From CAZRIE01 sp964600075 (GTDB lineage: Bacteria > Bacteroidota > Bacteroidia > Flavobacteriales > Flavobacteriaceae): 47,548 bases of DNA. Where the stretch lies: contig CAZRIE010000019.1 of assembly GCA_964600075.1 (NCBI GenBank), positions 1 through 47,548 of the forward strand. Direction: 5' to 3'. The translations under genes and the position numbers were made by a program. The notes beneath the pieces are model-generated. The model did not search any database. It was not told where the DNA came from and saw nothing but the letters and a program-made list of their open reading frames with translations. Shown here one piece after another: positions 16,636 through 25,281 of the stretch. The first letter of the stretch is position 1. Each line of letters opens with the position of its first letter.

Positions 16636-19059
16636 ATGTTAAAATGGCATCAAAAAAAACCGAATACATGCATTATCATGTGTTTTTGGTTATCCCTGAC
16701 AACTGCTAGTTCGATTTTTTCCCAATCTAAAAATACGCTTTGGTATGACCGGCCAGCCGAACATTTTGAAGAAACCCTGGTATTGGGTAATGGCAAAATG
16801 GGGGCTTCCGTCTTTAGTGGGGTCGCTACAGATTCAATTTATCTAAATGACGCTACACTTTGGTCGGGAGAGCCAGTCGATCCAAATATGAATCCCGAGG
16901 CATATAAAAATATCCCCTTGATTCGAGAGGCATTAAAAAAAGAAAATTACAAATTGGCGGATTCCCTGCAGCGAAAACTACAGGGTTCGTTTTCTCAGTC
17001 GTACATGCCGTTGGGTACGCTGTATTTGAATTTTGAACATACCGGAGGCCCTAACAAATACCATCGTGAACTGAACCTTGAAAAGGCCGTTTCTAAAGTT
17101 TCCTATGAGGTCGACGGCGTGGAGTTCACCCGGGAATATTTCATCTCTCATCCCGATCAGGCGATGATTATCAAGTTAAAGAGCAGTAAGAAAAAAGCTC
17201 TAAATTTTGAAATTGCTTTTAATAGCCTTTTAGAATATTTCATATCGGCCGAGAACCATACTTTAGATGCTTCCGGCTATGCGCCTTATCACGTTGAGCC
17301 CAATTATCGGGGTGATATTCCAAATGCGGTACGTTTCGACCCGACTAAAGGCACCCGTTTTACCTCACTTTTCAAAATCGGAAATAGTGATGGGGAAATT
17401 GTTAGTACAGATACTTCTATTCGTTTAAAAAATGGCTCGGAAGCGACTATTTTTATTTCCATCGCCACCAGTTTCAACGGGTTTGACAAGAACCCGGTCA
17501 CCGAAGGTCTTGACCATAATGTCATTGCGACCGATCAGCTTACAAGGACCACTGAAAAATCATTTGATCAGTTGTTAAAATCGCATCTTCAAGATTACCA
17601 AGAATATTTCAATCGGGTCGACTTGAATCTTGGGGAAACCTCAGCTCCCGATTTGCCCACTGACGAACGTCTAAAACGATATGCCGGGGGCGAGGAGGAC
17701 AAAAATCTAGAAGTACTTTATTTTCAATATGGACGCTACTTATTGATATCGAGTTCGCGAACGCCCGAAGTTCCAGCTAATCTTCAAGGTATTTGGAACC
17801 CCTATATTCGACCTCCTTGGAGTAGCAACTACACCATCAATATCAATGCCCAAGAAAACTATTGGCTGGCCGAGAACGCAAACCTTTCCGAGATGCACGG
17901 GCCTATGTTGAGCTTTATCGAAAATATAGCCGAAACCGGAAAAATAACTGCAAAGACATTCTACGGTGTAGGTGGATGGGCGGCTTGCCACAATTCAGAT
18001 ATCTGGGCAATGAGTAACCCGGTAGGTGACTTTGGTCAAGGCGACCCCAACTGGGCCAATTGGAATATGGGCGGAACTTGGCTGAGTTCGCATTTATGGG
18101 AGCATTATACATTCACGCAAGACAAAGCATTTCTTCGCGACGAGGGTTATCCACTGCTAAAAGGAGCGGCTCTATTTTGTTTGGAATCACTTATAGACGA
18201 TGGCAAAGGAAACCAAGTCACTTCGCCCGGAACCTCCCCTGAAAACCGTTTTATAACTCCAGAAGGCTATCAAGGATCTACGCTATATGGGGTAACCTCA
18301 GATTTGGCGATGATCCGGGAATGTTTTGAACAGACCATCGCCGCCTCTAGAGTTCTGGAAACCGACTCGGAATTCCGTTCAAAACTCGAAAAAGCCTTGG
18401 CAAAATTATATCCCTATCAAATCGGAAAAAAAGGCAATTTGCAAGAATGGTACCACGATTGGGAAGATGTTGACCCCAAACATCGGCATCAATCGCATTT
18501 ATACGGACTCTATCCCGGTCACCACATCAACCCTGATAAAACTCCCGAACTGGCAGATGCCTGCCGTATTACTTTGGATATTAAGGGCGACGACACCACC
18601 GGGTGGTCAAAAGGATGGCGCATCAACCTTTGGGCTCGTCTTTGGGACGGTAACCGCGCCTATAAACAATATCGCGAACTATTACGCTATGTTGCGCCAG
18701 ATGGTGTAAAAACGACCTACTCCAAAGGCGGTGGCACTTATCCGAATCTTTTTGATGCACATCCGCCCTTTCAAATCGATGGTAATTTTGGTGGCGCAGC
18801 TGCCGTAATCGAGATGTTGTTACAATCTTCTCAAGATGAAATCAGGCTATTACCTGCTTTACCAGATGTCTGGGCCAATGGTTCAGTCAAAGGTATTAAG
18901 GCAAGAGGCGGCTTTGAAATTTCAATAGATTGGAAGGATAAAACGCCAACCAAAATAAAAGTGCGTTCCACACAAGGCGGAAGCACAATTCTTATTCACG
19001 GCAAAAAGCGAGAAAATTTGATTTTAACACCGAACGAAACCGCTGAAATAGACTGGTAA
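16636..19059 (+). CDS. GH95 family alpha-L-fucosidase / alpha-L-galactosidase
   Basis: From ATG 16636 the protein has 807 residues, with a signal peptide (basic n-region KWHQKKPN, hydrophobic CIIMCFWLSLTTASSIF). An upstream ATG at 16588 would add 16 residues and spoil the signal, so I prefer 16636. The start LWYDRPAEHFEETLVLGNGK and the (alpha/alpha)6 barrel sequences are typical of GH95. The inverting catalytic machinery known from the Bifidobacterium enzyme AfcA is present: N402 and N404 in TININAQ, general acid E536 in TSPENRF and D715 in PFQIDGNFGG. The enzyme removes alpha-linked L-fucose or L-galactose from glycans in the periplasm or at the cell surface. Its stop is 8 bp before the PhyH gene. 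No SusC/SusD pair is in the window. Confidence 0.95.
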   Translation: MLKWHQKKPNTCIIMCFWLSLTTASSIFSQSKNTLWYDRPAEHFEETLVLGNGKMGASVFSGVATDSIYLNDATLWSGEPVDPNMNPEAYKNIPLIREALKKENYKLADSLQRKLQGSFSQSYMPLGTLYLNFEHTGGPNKYHRELNLEKAVSKVSYEVDGVEFTREYFISHPDQAMIIKLKSSKKKALNFEIAFNSLLEYFISAENHTLDASGYAPYHVEPNYRGDIPNAVRFDPTKGTRFTSLFKIGNSDGEIVSTDTSIRLKNGSEATIFISIATSFNGFDKNPVTEGLDHNVIATDQLTRTTEKSFDQLLKSHLQDYQEYFNRVDLNLGETSAPDLPTDERLKRYAGGEEDKNLEVLYFQYGRYLLISSSRTPEVPANLQGIWNPYIRPPWSSNYTININAQENYWLAENANLSEMHGPMLSFIENIAETGKITAKTFYGVGGWAACHNSDIWAMSNPVGDFGQGDPNWANWNMGGTWLSSHLWEHYTFTQDKAFLRDEGYPLLKGAALFCLESLIDDGKGNQVTSPGTSPENRFITPEGYQGSTLYGVTSDLAMIRECFEQTIAASRVLETDSEFRSKLEKALAKLYPYQIGKKGNLQEWYHDWEDVDPKHRHQSHLYGLYPGHHINPDKTPELADACRITLDIKGDDTTGWSKGWRINLWARLWDGNRAYKQYRELLRYVAPDGVKTTYSKGGGTYPNLFDAHPPFQIDGNFGGAAAVIEMLLQSSQDEIRLLPALPDVWANGSVKGIKARGGFEISIDWKDKTPTKIKVRSTQGGSTILIHGKKRENLILTPNETAEIDW

Positions 19060-19067
19060 AAAACGAT

Positions 19068-19796
19068 ATGCAAGAACTAAGTATAACACAAAAAAAATTC
19101 TTTGAGCAAGAAGGCTATTTGGTCATTGAAAACCTACTTTCTTCAAAAGAAGTAACCTATTACAGTAATCTTTACAATTCGTTTTTAGACAATAGTATCG
19201 ATGCTTCGCGATATCGTTCAGACCTCTCGGGAGGCGATGGTACAAAAGAAAAAATCACTCAAATTATGGTGCCGAGCAATTTAGTGCCCGAACTTTTGGT
19301 AAAACCCATCCACAGGAAATCCTTACAGATCGCTAAAGCACTTATGGGCAAGGATATAGAGCTTGACTTCGACATGTTGATCAACAAAGCACCCCATACC
19401 GATACCATTACCCCTTGGCACCAAGATGCCGCCTATTGGATAGACATGCCCGATAAACGCGCGGCGAGTTGTTGGGTAGCCATCGACTCTGCATACAAAG
19501 AAAATGGTTGTATGTGGTATACGGCCAAATCACATTTGTCGCCTGTTTTACCGCATCAACAGACCGGAAACAAAGGGGCGCTAAAATGTGAGGGTGGCGA
19601 AGAAAATTCTGTTTATATAGAACTAAAACCAGGCTCCTGTGTTTTTCATCAGGGCGGAACTCTGCATTATAGTCGGGGAAATTCCACTGCAGATAATCGC
19701 CGGGCATTGATTACCAATTTTCGACCCGAGGCCATGATTGCTTTAGAAAGGAAAAAAGGTGTCGACCATACCGGCGAACGCGAGGTAAAATCCTAA
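19068..19796 (+). CDS. Phytanoyl-CoA dioxygenase (PhyH) family Fe(II)/2-oxoglutarate oxygenase
   Basis: The 242-residue cytoplasmic protein has the facial triad of non-haem iron dioxygenases: H118-x-D120 in TPWHQDAAYW and the distal H200 in GGTLHYSRGN. R212 (NRRALITNF) is suitable for binding 2-oxoglutarate. The N-terminus (QKKFFEQEGYLVIENLLS) is also typical. Bacterial PhyH proteins hydroxylate diverse small molecules, and many are encoded in carbohydrate loci without a known substrate. The gene follows GH95 by 8 bp and is very probably co-transcribed. Its substrate may be a sugar or sugar acid, but this is inference. Confidence 0.9.
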   Translation: MQELSITQKKFFEQEGYLVIENLLSSKEVTYYSNLYNSFLDNSIDASRYRSDLSGGDGTKEKITQIMVPSNLVPELLVKPIHRKSLQIAKALMGKDIELDFDMLINKAPHTDTITPWHQDAAYWIDMPDKRAASCWVAIDSAYKENGCMWYTAKSHLSPVLPHQQTGNKGALKCEGGEENSVYIELKPGSCVFHQGGTLHYSRGNSTADNRRALITNFRPEAMIALERKKGVDHTGEREVKS

Positions 19797-19953
19797 CCAA
19801 AACCGATGAGAGCGATTCCATTAGTTTATTGTTGTATGTAGCCGTTCTCGCAAAAGAAACGATTGAATTTCAAAAGCTTTTTGCTCAAATGGCTGAAAGA
19901 TCGTGAAGACGAATATCAAAGCCCCAACAAATAACGAACACAAATACTTGAAA

Positions 19954-21057
19954 ATGAAATACAGCTCTAAGCTTTTACTTCCGTTCGCACTATTTTTTTG
20001 CGCTCTCGTGTGCGCCCAAAATATTGACGGCTACAACTGGCAAGATCCTTCCCAGTCCCTCCAACAATTCGAAGGCCAAGGCTGGGAAAATATCGGGTAT
20101 CAAAGGCTTCCCGATAAAGCAAAAGGCAAGGTTCGCGATGCGGTTTGGTCACTGTCGACAAGTTCTGCAGGCCTCGGTATCCGTTTTGAAAGCGATGCCG
20201 ATTCGCTTTCCGTACAATATCAGGTAGACGGTAATCTGGCCATGCCCCACATGCCTACCACAGGGGTGAGCGGAATTGACCTTTATGTCAGAAATGGTGA
20301 AGATTGGCTTTGGTGTCGAGGGAAATATCAATTTAATAATACCATTCGTTATTATTTTAAACTTGATGGGTTGCCAAATGGAAATCGAAACTATGAATTG
20401 TATTTTCCCTTATACAACAATATCAAAAACCTGAAAATCGGTGTGCCCTTGGGAAGCACTTTGAAATTTCTTCCTGCGAGAACTGAAAAGCCTATCGTAA
20501 TTTATGGTACCTCCATTGCGCAAGGTGCCTGTGCCTCACGGCCAGGTATGGCATGGACGAATATCCTTTCAAGAAGACTCAACTATCCTGTTATCAATCT
20601 TGGCTTTTCGGGCAATGGTAGATTAGAGCCAGAAGTTATCAACCTTATCAAAGAAATCGATGCGTCGGTATTTGTTTTGGACTGTCTGCCGAATCTTTCA
20701 CCAAATGAAAGGCGCACCAAAGAGGAAATCCAAAAACGCATTCGAGAAGGTATCGCCACGTTGCAAGAAAAACACCCAGAAACGGTAATTTTATTGGTGC
20801 AACATGCTGGCTACTCCGACGGATTGGTCGATTCGAATAGAAAGGAGGTTTATGAAACACTGAATTCTTGGATGACCGAATCGTTCGAAAATCTGAAAAA
20901 ACAAGGCGTCAAAAACCTCTTTATGCTGACCAAAGATGAAATCGGTCTTTCAAACGACGCTTTTGTTGATGGTACCCATCCGACCGATCTGGGTATGGAG
21001 CAATATACAAATGCGTACGAAAAAATACTAAGGCCTCTCGTTCTCAAAACCGATTAA
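19954..21057 (+). CDS. Secreted SGNH/GDSL-family hydrolase (probable carbohydrate esterase)
   Basis: From ATG 19954 the protein has 367 residues with a signal peptide (MKYSSKLLLPFALFFCALVC). A GTG at 19903 would add 17 non-signal residues. Residues about 20-175 form an N-terminal beta-rich domain often found before SGNH hydrolases in Bacteroidota. The catalytic domain follows, with S187 in YGTSIAQG, the block III asparagine N221 in GFSGNG, and D339 and H342 in DGTHPTD near the C-terminus. Such enzymes remove acetyl or other acyl groups from glycans. Next to GH95 it may clear ester groups that block the fucosidase (inference). Confidence 0.9.
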   Translation: MKYSSKLLLPFALFFCALVCAQNIDGYNWQDPSQSLQQFEGQGWENIGYQRLPDKAKGKVRDAVWSLSTSSAGLGIRFESDADSLSVQYQVDGNLAMPHMPTTGVSGIDLYVRNGEDWLWCRGKYQFNNTIRYYFKLDGLPNGNRNYELYFPLYNNIKNLKIGVPLGSTLKFLPARTEKPIVIYGTSIAQGACASRPGMAWTNILSRRLNYPVINLGFSGNGRLEPEVINLIKEIDASVFVLDCLPNLSPNERRTKEEIQKRIREGIATLQEKHPETVILLVQHAGYSDGLVDSNRKEVYETLNSWMTESFENLKKQGVKNLFMLTKDEIGLSNDAFVDGTHPTDLGMEQYTNAYEKILRPLVLKTD

Positions 21058-21070
21058 TACAACCCGAACA

Positions 21071-21934
21071 ATGGATAAAGCCCTCAGAAGCTATATCGAA
21101 TATTTACTTTGCATAAATATCAGTACGATCGGTTCAATTTCAGGGGGTGATATTTCAAAAGCTTATCTCCTGGAAACCGAAACCGAGCGATTCTTTTGTA
21201 AAGTGAACCGGAGTGAATCTGCCTTCAAAATGTTAGAGGCTGAGAAGGTTGGCCTAGAAGCAATTTCAGACACCAAAACGATTACCGTACCCAAAGTACT
21301 TCTCTGTGAACCCTTGAAAATTGGAGCATTTTTGTTGATGGAGTATATCGAGCCCAAAAAACCCTCAAAAAAAGATTTTGAACTATTGGGCCACCAATTG
21401 GCCGCTTTACATAAGCTTTCCGAATCCAACACCTTCGGCTTGGGAACCGAAAATTTTATCGGAAGCCTTCAGCAATCGAACACAACACATTCAGACTGGG
21501 CATCGTTTTATGTGCAAGAACGCTTGTTGCCCCAATTAAAATTGGTGGGGGATGGAAATTGCCTTCAGCTTTCAGAAACTCCGTCCGAAGAACAACTTTT
21601 TAAAACATGTCAAAGTCTATTTCCAAAGGTAAGACCATCGCTACTCCATGGTGATCTATGGGGCGGTAATTACCTGATTTCTAGCGAAGGTATCCCCCAT
21701 CTTATTGATCCGGCTATTTACTATGGCCATCGCGAGGTCGATATTGCAATGACACACCTTTTTGGCGGGTTTGATAAAACATTTTACGACAGTTATCAAG
21801 AGCACTTCATGCCTATTGGTGGCGAAAAGGAGCGGAACGACATTTACCAGCTATATTTTCTGTTGGCACATTTGAATCTATTCGGACACTCCTATAAGTC
21901 TCGTGTAGTCACTATTTTAAAACGCTATTTTTGA
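21071..21934 (+). CDS. Fructosamine kinase family protein
   Basis: The 287-residue protein matches the fructosamine-3-kinase/ketosamine kinase family. It has K44 in the FFCK strand for ATP binding, the EAEKVGLEAI helix (57-66), the catalytic loop HGDLWGGN (193-200) and the metal-binding Asp D213 in LIDPA. These kinases phosphorylate sugars attached to amines (Amadori products), which then fall apart, so they repair or salvage glycated amines. The gene starts 13 bp after the SGNH hydrolase and ends 47 bp before the start used for the PQQ dehydrogenase. Being inside a glycan operon is unusual and may mean that a ketosamine is a substrate of the pathway. Confidence 0.92.
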   Translation: MDKALRSYIEYLLCINISTIGSISGGDISKAYLLETETERFFCKVNRSESAFKMLEAEKVGLEAISDTKTITVPKVLLCEPLKIGAFLLMEYIEPKKPSKKDFELLGHQLAALHKLSESNTFGLGTENFIGSLQQSNTTHSDWASFYVQERLLPQLKLVGDGNCLQLSETPSEEQLFKTCQSLFPKVRPSLLHGDLWGGNYLISSEGIPHLIDPAIYYGHREVDIAMTHLFGGFDKTFYDSYQEHFMPIGGEKERNDIYQLYFLLAHLNLFGHSYKSRVVTILKRYF

Positions 21935-21981
21935 GTTTTTTACTTACATTTATAAGGATTCAGCGCTCACAAAAAATATCC

Positions 21982-24111
21982 ATGAAAAAAATATATCCCA
22001 TTTTCCTTTTGAGCATGCCGCTTTTCTTTTTTATAGCCTGCGGTACCGATACGGACGAAAGTCGGACCAAGGCATATACAACTTGGTCTTCCTATATGGG
22101 CGATACGGGGCGCAGCCACTACTCTACCCTTTCACAAATTACCAAAGAAAATGTCAAAAATCTTAAAGTTGCTTGGTCATACGAAGCTCTCGATTGGGGC
22201 CAAATGCAAATGAACCCCATAGTCGTTGATAGCATGTTATACGGCGTAACGGCCGCTCTTCGCGTAGTTGCCCTACATGCCGCCACAGGTAAAGAAGTTT
22301 GGCAGTTCGGCGATTCCGTTCAAGTATGGCACTCTACAAGTAGAGGGGTTGCTTATTGGCAAAAAGGAGATGACCGACGTATTCTTTGTACCCGAGGCTC
22401 CGATTTGTTCGCTTTGGATGCCTTGACCGGAAAACCGATTTCTACTTTTGGCACTAATGGAAAAATCGATATGCGGTCAGGTATGCCCGAAAGTGCCAAA
22501 GAGAAATTCGTAATCTCGAATACACCGGGAACAATATATAAAGACCTCATCATAATGCCACTTCGCCTTTCGGAAGGTGCGGGGGCTGCTCCCGGAAATA
22601 TTATGGCCTTTAATGCGGAAACCGGTGCCGTCGAATGGATATTTCATACCATTCCCCACCCAAATGAAGAAGGTTATGAGACCTGGGAAAATACAGAGGC
22701 CTACAAAAGCGATATCGTAGGTGCTGCTAATAACTGGGCTGGTATGGCCGTAGACGAAGAAACAGGAGTCATCTATGTGCCGACTGGCTCTGCTGCGCCC
22801 GATTTTTACGGCGGAATCAGAAACGGAAGCAATCTATATTCGAATTGCCTGATTGCTTTAGATGCCAATACCGGAAAACGCCTTTGGTACTTTCAGTTTA
22901 CCCATCACGATATTTGGGACCGTGATCCTCCCGCACCACCCAATCTTTTATTGGTCGAAAGGGGAGGTAAAAAGATTCCTGCCGTGGCCCAAGTGACCAA
23001 ACAGGGCTATGTCTATGTTTTTGACCGAAAAACCGGCGAACCACTCTTTGATATTGAGGAAGTACCCGTACCGGCATCAACTTTGGATGGCGAAAAAGCA
23101 TGGCCCACGCAACCCATTCCTGTAAAGCCCAAATCGTTTGCCCGCCAGTCAACCGAATTGACCGAAGCCAATGTGAGTCCATATGCGGAGAACCCGGATT
23201 CCCTGCGGCAAATCTTAAAAACTGCTGACAAACGCAAATATGCGCCCCCCGGGCTAGAACCTTTAATCCTCTTTCCGGGGTATGACGGAGCGGCGGAATG
23301 GGGCGGTACTGCATCAGATCCTGAAGACGGTATCATTTATGTTAACGCCAACGAAATGCCGTGGATTATGCAAATGGGAGTCAACGATATGGACTTTAGC
23401 AATCTGCCCTTGGGAGAAGCTACGTACGAGAAATACTGTGTAAGCTGCCATCAAACGGATCGAAAAGGGTTGGCCGCAAGTGGATTCCCATCATTGATAG
23501 ATATCGAACTTCGTAAAAGTCGAGATGAAATACTGGAAATCATTACCAATGGCAAAGGTATGATGACTGGTTTTCCGTACTTGAAGAAAGAGGAAAAGAA
23601 TGCGCTGCTCCGTTTTCTGTTCAATCAAGAAATCAAGCATGACGTCGTCGAAGATTCTAAAGAAAAACAAATCCCCCGGTTGCCATATAAACATTTAGGC
23701 TACAATAAATTTATTGATAAAAATGGCCTCCCCGCTATCGACCCGCCCTGGGGCACGATGCACGCCATAGATCTAAATACCGGAGAGTATATTTGGTCTA
23801 TCGTCTTTGGGGAAAGCCCTGAACTACTAGAAAAAGGCATTAAAGGCACAGGTACCGAAAACTACGGAGGTGCGGTAGTTACCGAAAACGGACTCTTATT
23901 TATCGGTGCCACACGGGACGGCTATTTTCGGGTATTCGATAAGCATAACGGAGAACTACTTTGGGAATACAAATTGCCAGCTGCGGCCTTTGCAACACCA
24001 GCCATGTATGAAGTCGATGGAAAACAATATATCGCAATTGCTTGCGGGGGCGAAAAATTGGGAACGGAGAAAGGGAATCGAATTTTGGCTTTTGCGTTAG
24101 AAGCACCCTAG
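21982..24111 (+). CDS. PQQ-dependent dehydrogenase with inserted cytochrome c domain (quinohaemoprotein lipoprotein)
   Basis: From ATG 21982 the protein has 709 residues with a lipobox FFIAC (Cys20). The open frame reaches back to 21931, but only the internal start gives a signal peptide. The body is an eight-bladed quinoprotein propeller with blade motifs such as ALDALTGKPI, AFNAETGAVEW and ALDANTGKRLW. At about residue 486 a haem c motif CVSCH lies in an 85-residue cytochrome domain with a possible axial Met in KGMMTGFP. This is the arrangement of membrane-associated PQQ glucose/polyol dehydrogenases that pass electrons to the respiratory chain. It would oxidise an aldose or alcohol in the periplasm. 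No PQQ biosynthesis genes are in the window. Confidence 0.93.
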   Translation: MKKIYPIFLLSMPLFFFIACGTDTDESRTKAYTTWSSYMGDTGRSHYSTLSQITKENVKNLKVAWSYEALDWGQMQMNPIVVDSMLYGVTAALRVVALHAATGKEVWQFGDSVQVWHSTSRGVAYWQKGDDRRILCTRGSDLFALDALTGKPISTFGTNGKIDMRSGMPESAKEKFVISNTPGTIYKDLIIMPLRLSEGAGAAPGNIMAFNAETGAVEWIFHTIPHPNEEGYETWENTEAYKSDIVGAANNWAGMAVDEETGVIYVPTGSAAPDFYGGIRNGSNLYSNCLIALDANTGKRLWYFQFTHHDIWDRDPPAPPNLLLVERGGKKIPAVAQVTKQGYVYVFDRKTGEPLFDIEEVPVPASTLDGEKAWPTQPIPVKPKSFARQSTELTEANVSPYAENPDSLRQILKTADKRKYAPPGLEPLILFPGYDGAAEWGGTASDPEDGIIYVNANEMPWIMQMGVNDMDFSNLPLGEATYEKYCVSCHQTDRKGLAASGFPSLIDIELRKSRDEILEIITNGKGMMTGFPYLKKEEKNALLRFLFNQEIKHDVVEDSKEKQIPRLPYKHLGYNKFIDKNGLPAIDPPWGTMHAIDLNTGEYIWSIVFGESPELLEKGIKGTGTENYGGAVVTENGLLFIGATRDGYFRVFDKHNGELLWEYKLPAAAFATPAMYEVDGKQYIAIACGGEKLGTEKGNRILAFALEAP

Positions 24112-24143
24112 CCCTGAAGGGAACGATATTATTTTAGCGTAAC

Positions 24144-24157
24144 AGCCCTATTGGGCT
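24144..24157 (+). terminator. Possible weak intrinsic terminator after the PQQ dehydrogenase
   Basis: AGCCC-TATT-GGGCT forms a 5-bp stem followed by TTTA. A second short hairpin, GCGAG-ATA-CTCGC, follows within about 10 bp. The T-run is short, so read-through into the Gfo/Idh/MocA gene is possible. Confidence 0.45.
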
Positions 24158-24210
24158 TTTACGAGCGAGATACTCGCATCAGCGAGCAATAATCATAATA
24201 AATTAGAGAA

Positions 24211-25272
24211 ATGGATAAAATAAAAGTTTTGGTCGTCGGATGTGGCAATATGGGTACCTCCCATGCGCGTGCCTATCATCAATTAGAAAGTTTTGAAATC
24301 GTAGGTCTGGTGAGCCGGAAACCGGAAAGTCGGGAAAAACTAGCTGAAGAACTCGGTGGCTACCCTACCTTCGGCGATTACGAAACTGCTTTGAAGGCTA
24401 CAAGGCCCGATGCGGTTTCCATCAATACCTATCCAGATACCCATGCGGAATATATTCGGGCGGCACTGAACGCAAACGCCCATATTTTTGTGGAAAAGCC
24501 GCTTGCGTTGACCGTCGAGGAAGCCCAAAGCTTAGTCGATTTGGCCAATGAAAAAGATAAAAAAATGGTGATAGGCTATATTCTGCGCGTACATCCTGCT
24601 TGGGCAAAGTTCGTTGAAGTCGCTCGTACTTTAGGCAAGCCTTTGGTGATGCGTATGAACCTCAACCAACAGGCTTCTGGTGATATGTGGTATACCCACA
24701 AACAGTTGATGAACAGCATGTCGCCCATTGTTGATTGTGGGGTACATTATGTAGATATCATGTGCTTGATGACGCAATCAGTGCCTGTTAGTGTGAGTGC
24801 GATCGGTGCTAGACTATCCGATGAAATCGATGCCAATATGTACAACTACGGGCAGCTACAGGTTCGATTTAAAGATGGTTCGGTTGGCTGGTACGAAGCC
24901 GGCTGGGGACCAATGATGAGCGAAACTGCTTTTTTTATTAAGGATGTTATAGGTCCGAAAGGAAGTGTTTCTATCTCCGATGATGCCAAAGGTGATTCCG
25001 ACAATGTAGAGGATCATACCAAAACCGGGGGGTTGCTGCTACATAAAGCAGCACTCGATGCCAATGGAAATTTTGCAAAACCCGACGAAATCATTAGTAC
25101 TTCTGACGAACCTGATCACGACGGCCTTTGCCTTTTAGAACAGGAATATTTTTTAAGGGCGATTACCAAAAACCTTGACTTAAGCGAGCATATGCGTGAT
25201 GCAGTAAACAGTTTGCGAATCGTTTTGGCGGCTGATGAGTCGTTTCGAACTGGGAAGACAGTTGAACTTTGA
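24211..25272 (+). CDS. Gfo/Idh/MocA family NAD(P)-dependent oxidoreductase
   Basis: The 353-residue protein has an N-terminal Rossmann fold (VLVVGCGNMGTSHARAYH) and the family motif E95-K96-P97 in FVEKPLAL. The C-terminal alpha/beta domain carries the catalytic D175 and H179 in SPIVDCGVHYVD. There is no signal peptide. Family members oxidise or reduce sugars, inositols and keto-glycosides. It is the last gene of the rightward sugar cluster, 99 bp after the PQQ dehydrogenase. With DUF1080 nearby it could work on 3-keto sugars (inference). Confidence 0.92.
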   Translation: MDKIKVLVVGCGNMGTSHARAYHQLESFEIVGLVSRKPESREKLAEELGGYPTFGDYETALKATRPDAVSINTYPDTHAEYIRAALNANAHIFVEKPLALTVEEAQSLVDLANEKDKKMVIGYILRVHPAWAKFVEVARTLGKPLVMRMNLNQQASGDMWYTHKQLMNSMSPIVDCGVHYVDIMCLMTQSVPVSVSAIGARLSDEIDANMYNYGQLQVRFKDGSVGWYEAGWGPMMSETAFFIKDVIGPKGSVSISDDAKGDSDNVEDHTKTGGLLLHKAALDANGNFAKPDEIISTSDEPDHDGLCLLEQEYFLRAITKNLDLSEHMRDAVNSLRIVLAADESFRTGKTVEL

Positions 25273-25281
25273 CGTCAATGG

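Noticed and set aside
12449..25272. Labelling the sugar cluster a polysaccharide utilisation locus
   Set aside because: No SusC/SusD pair or PUL-type regulator lies in the window, so the formal definition is not met.
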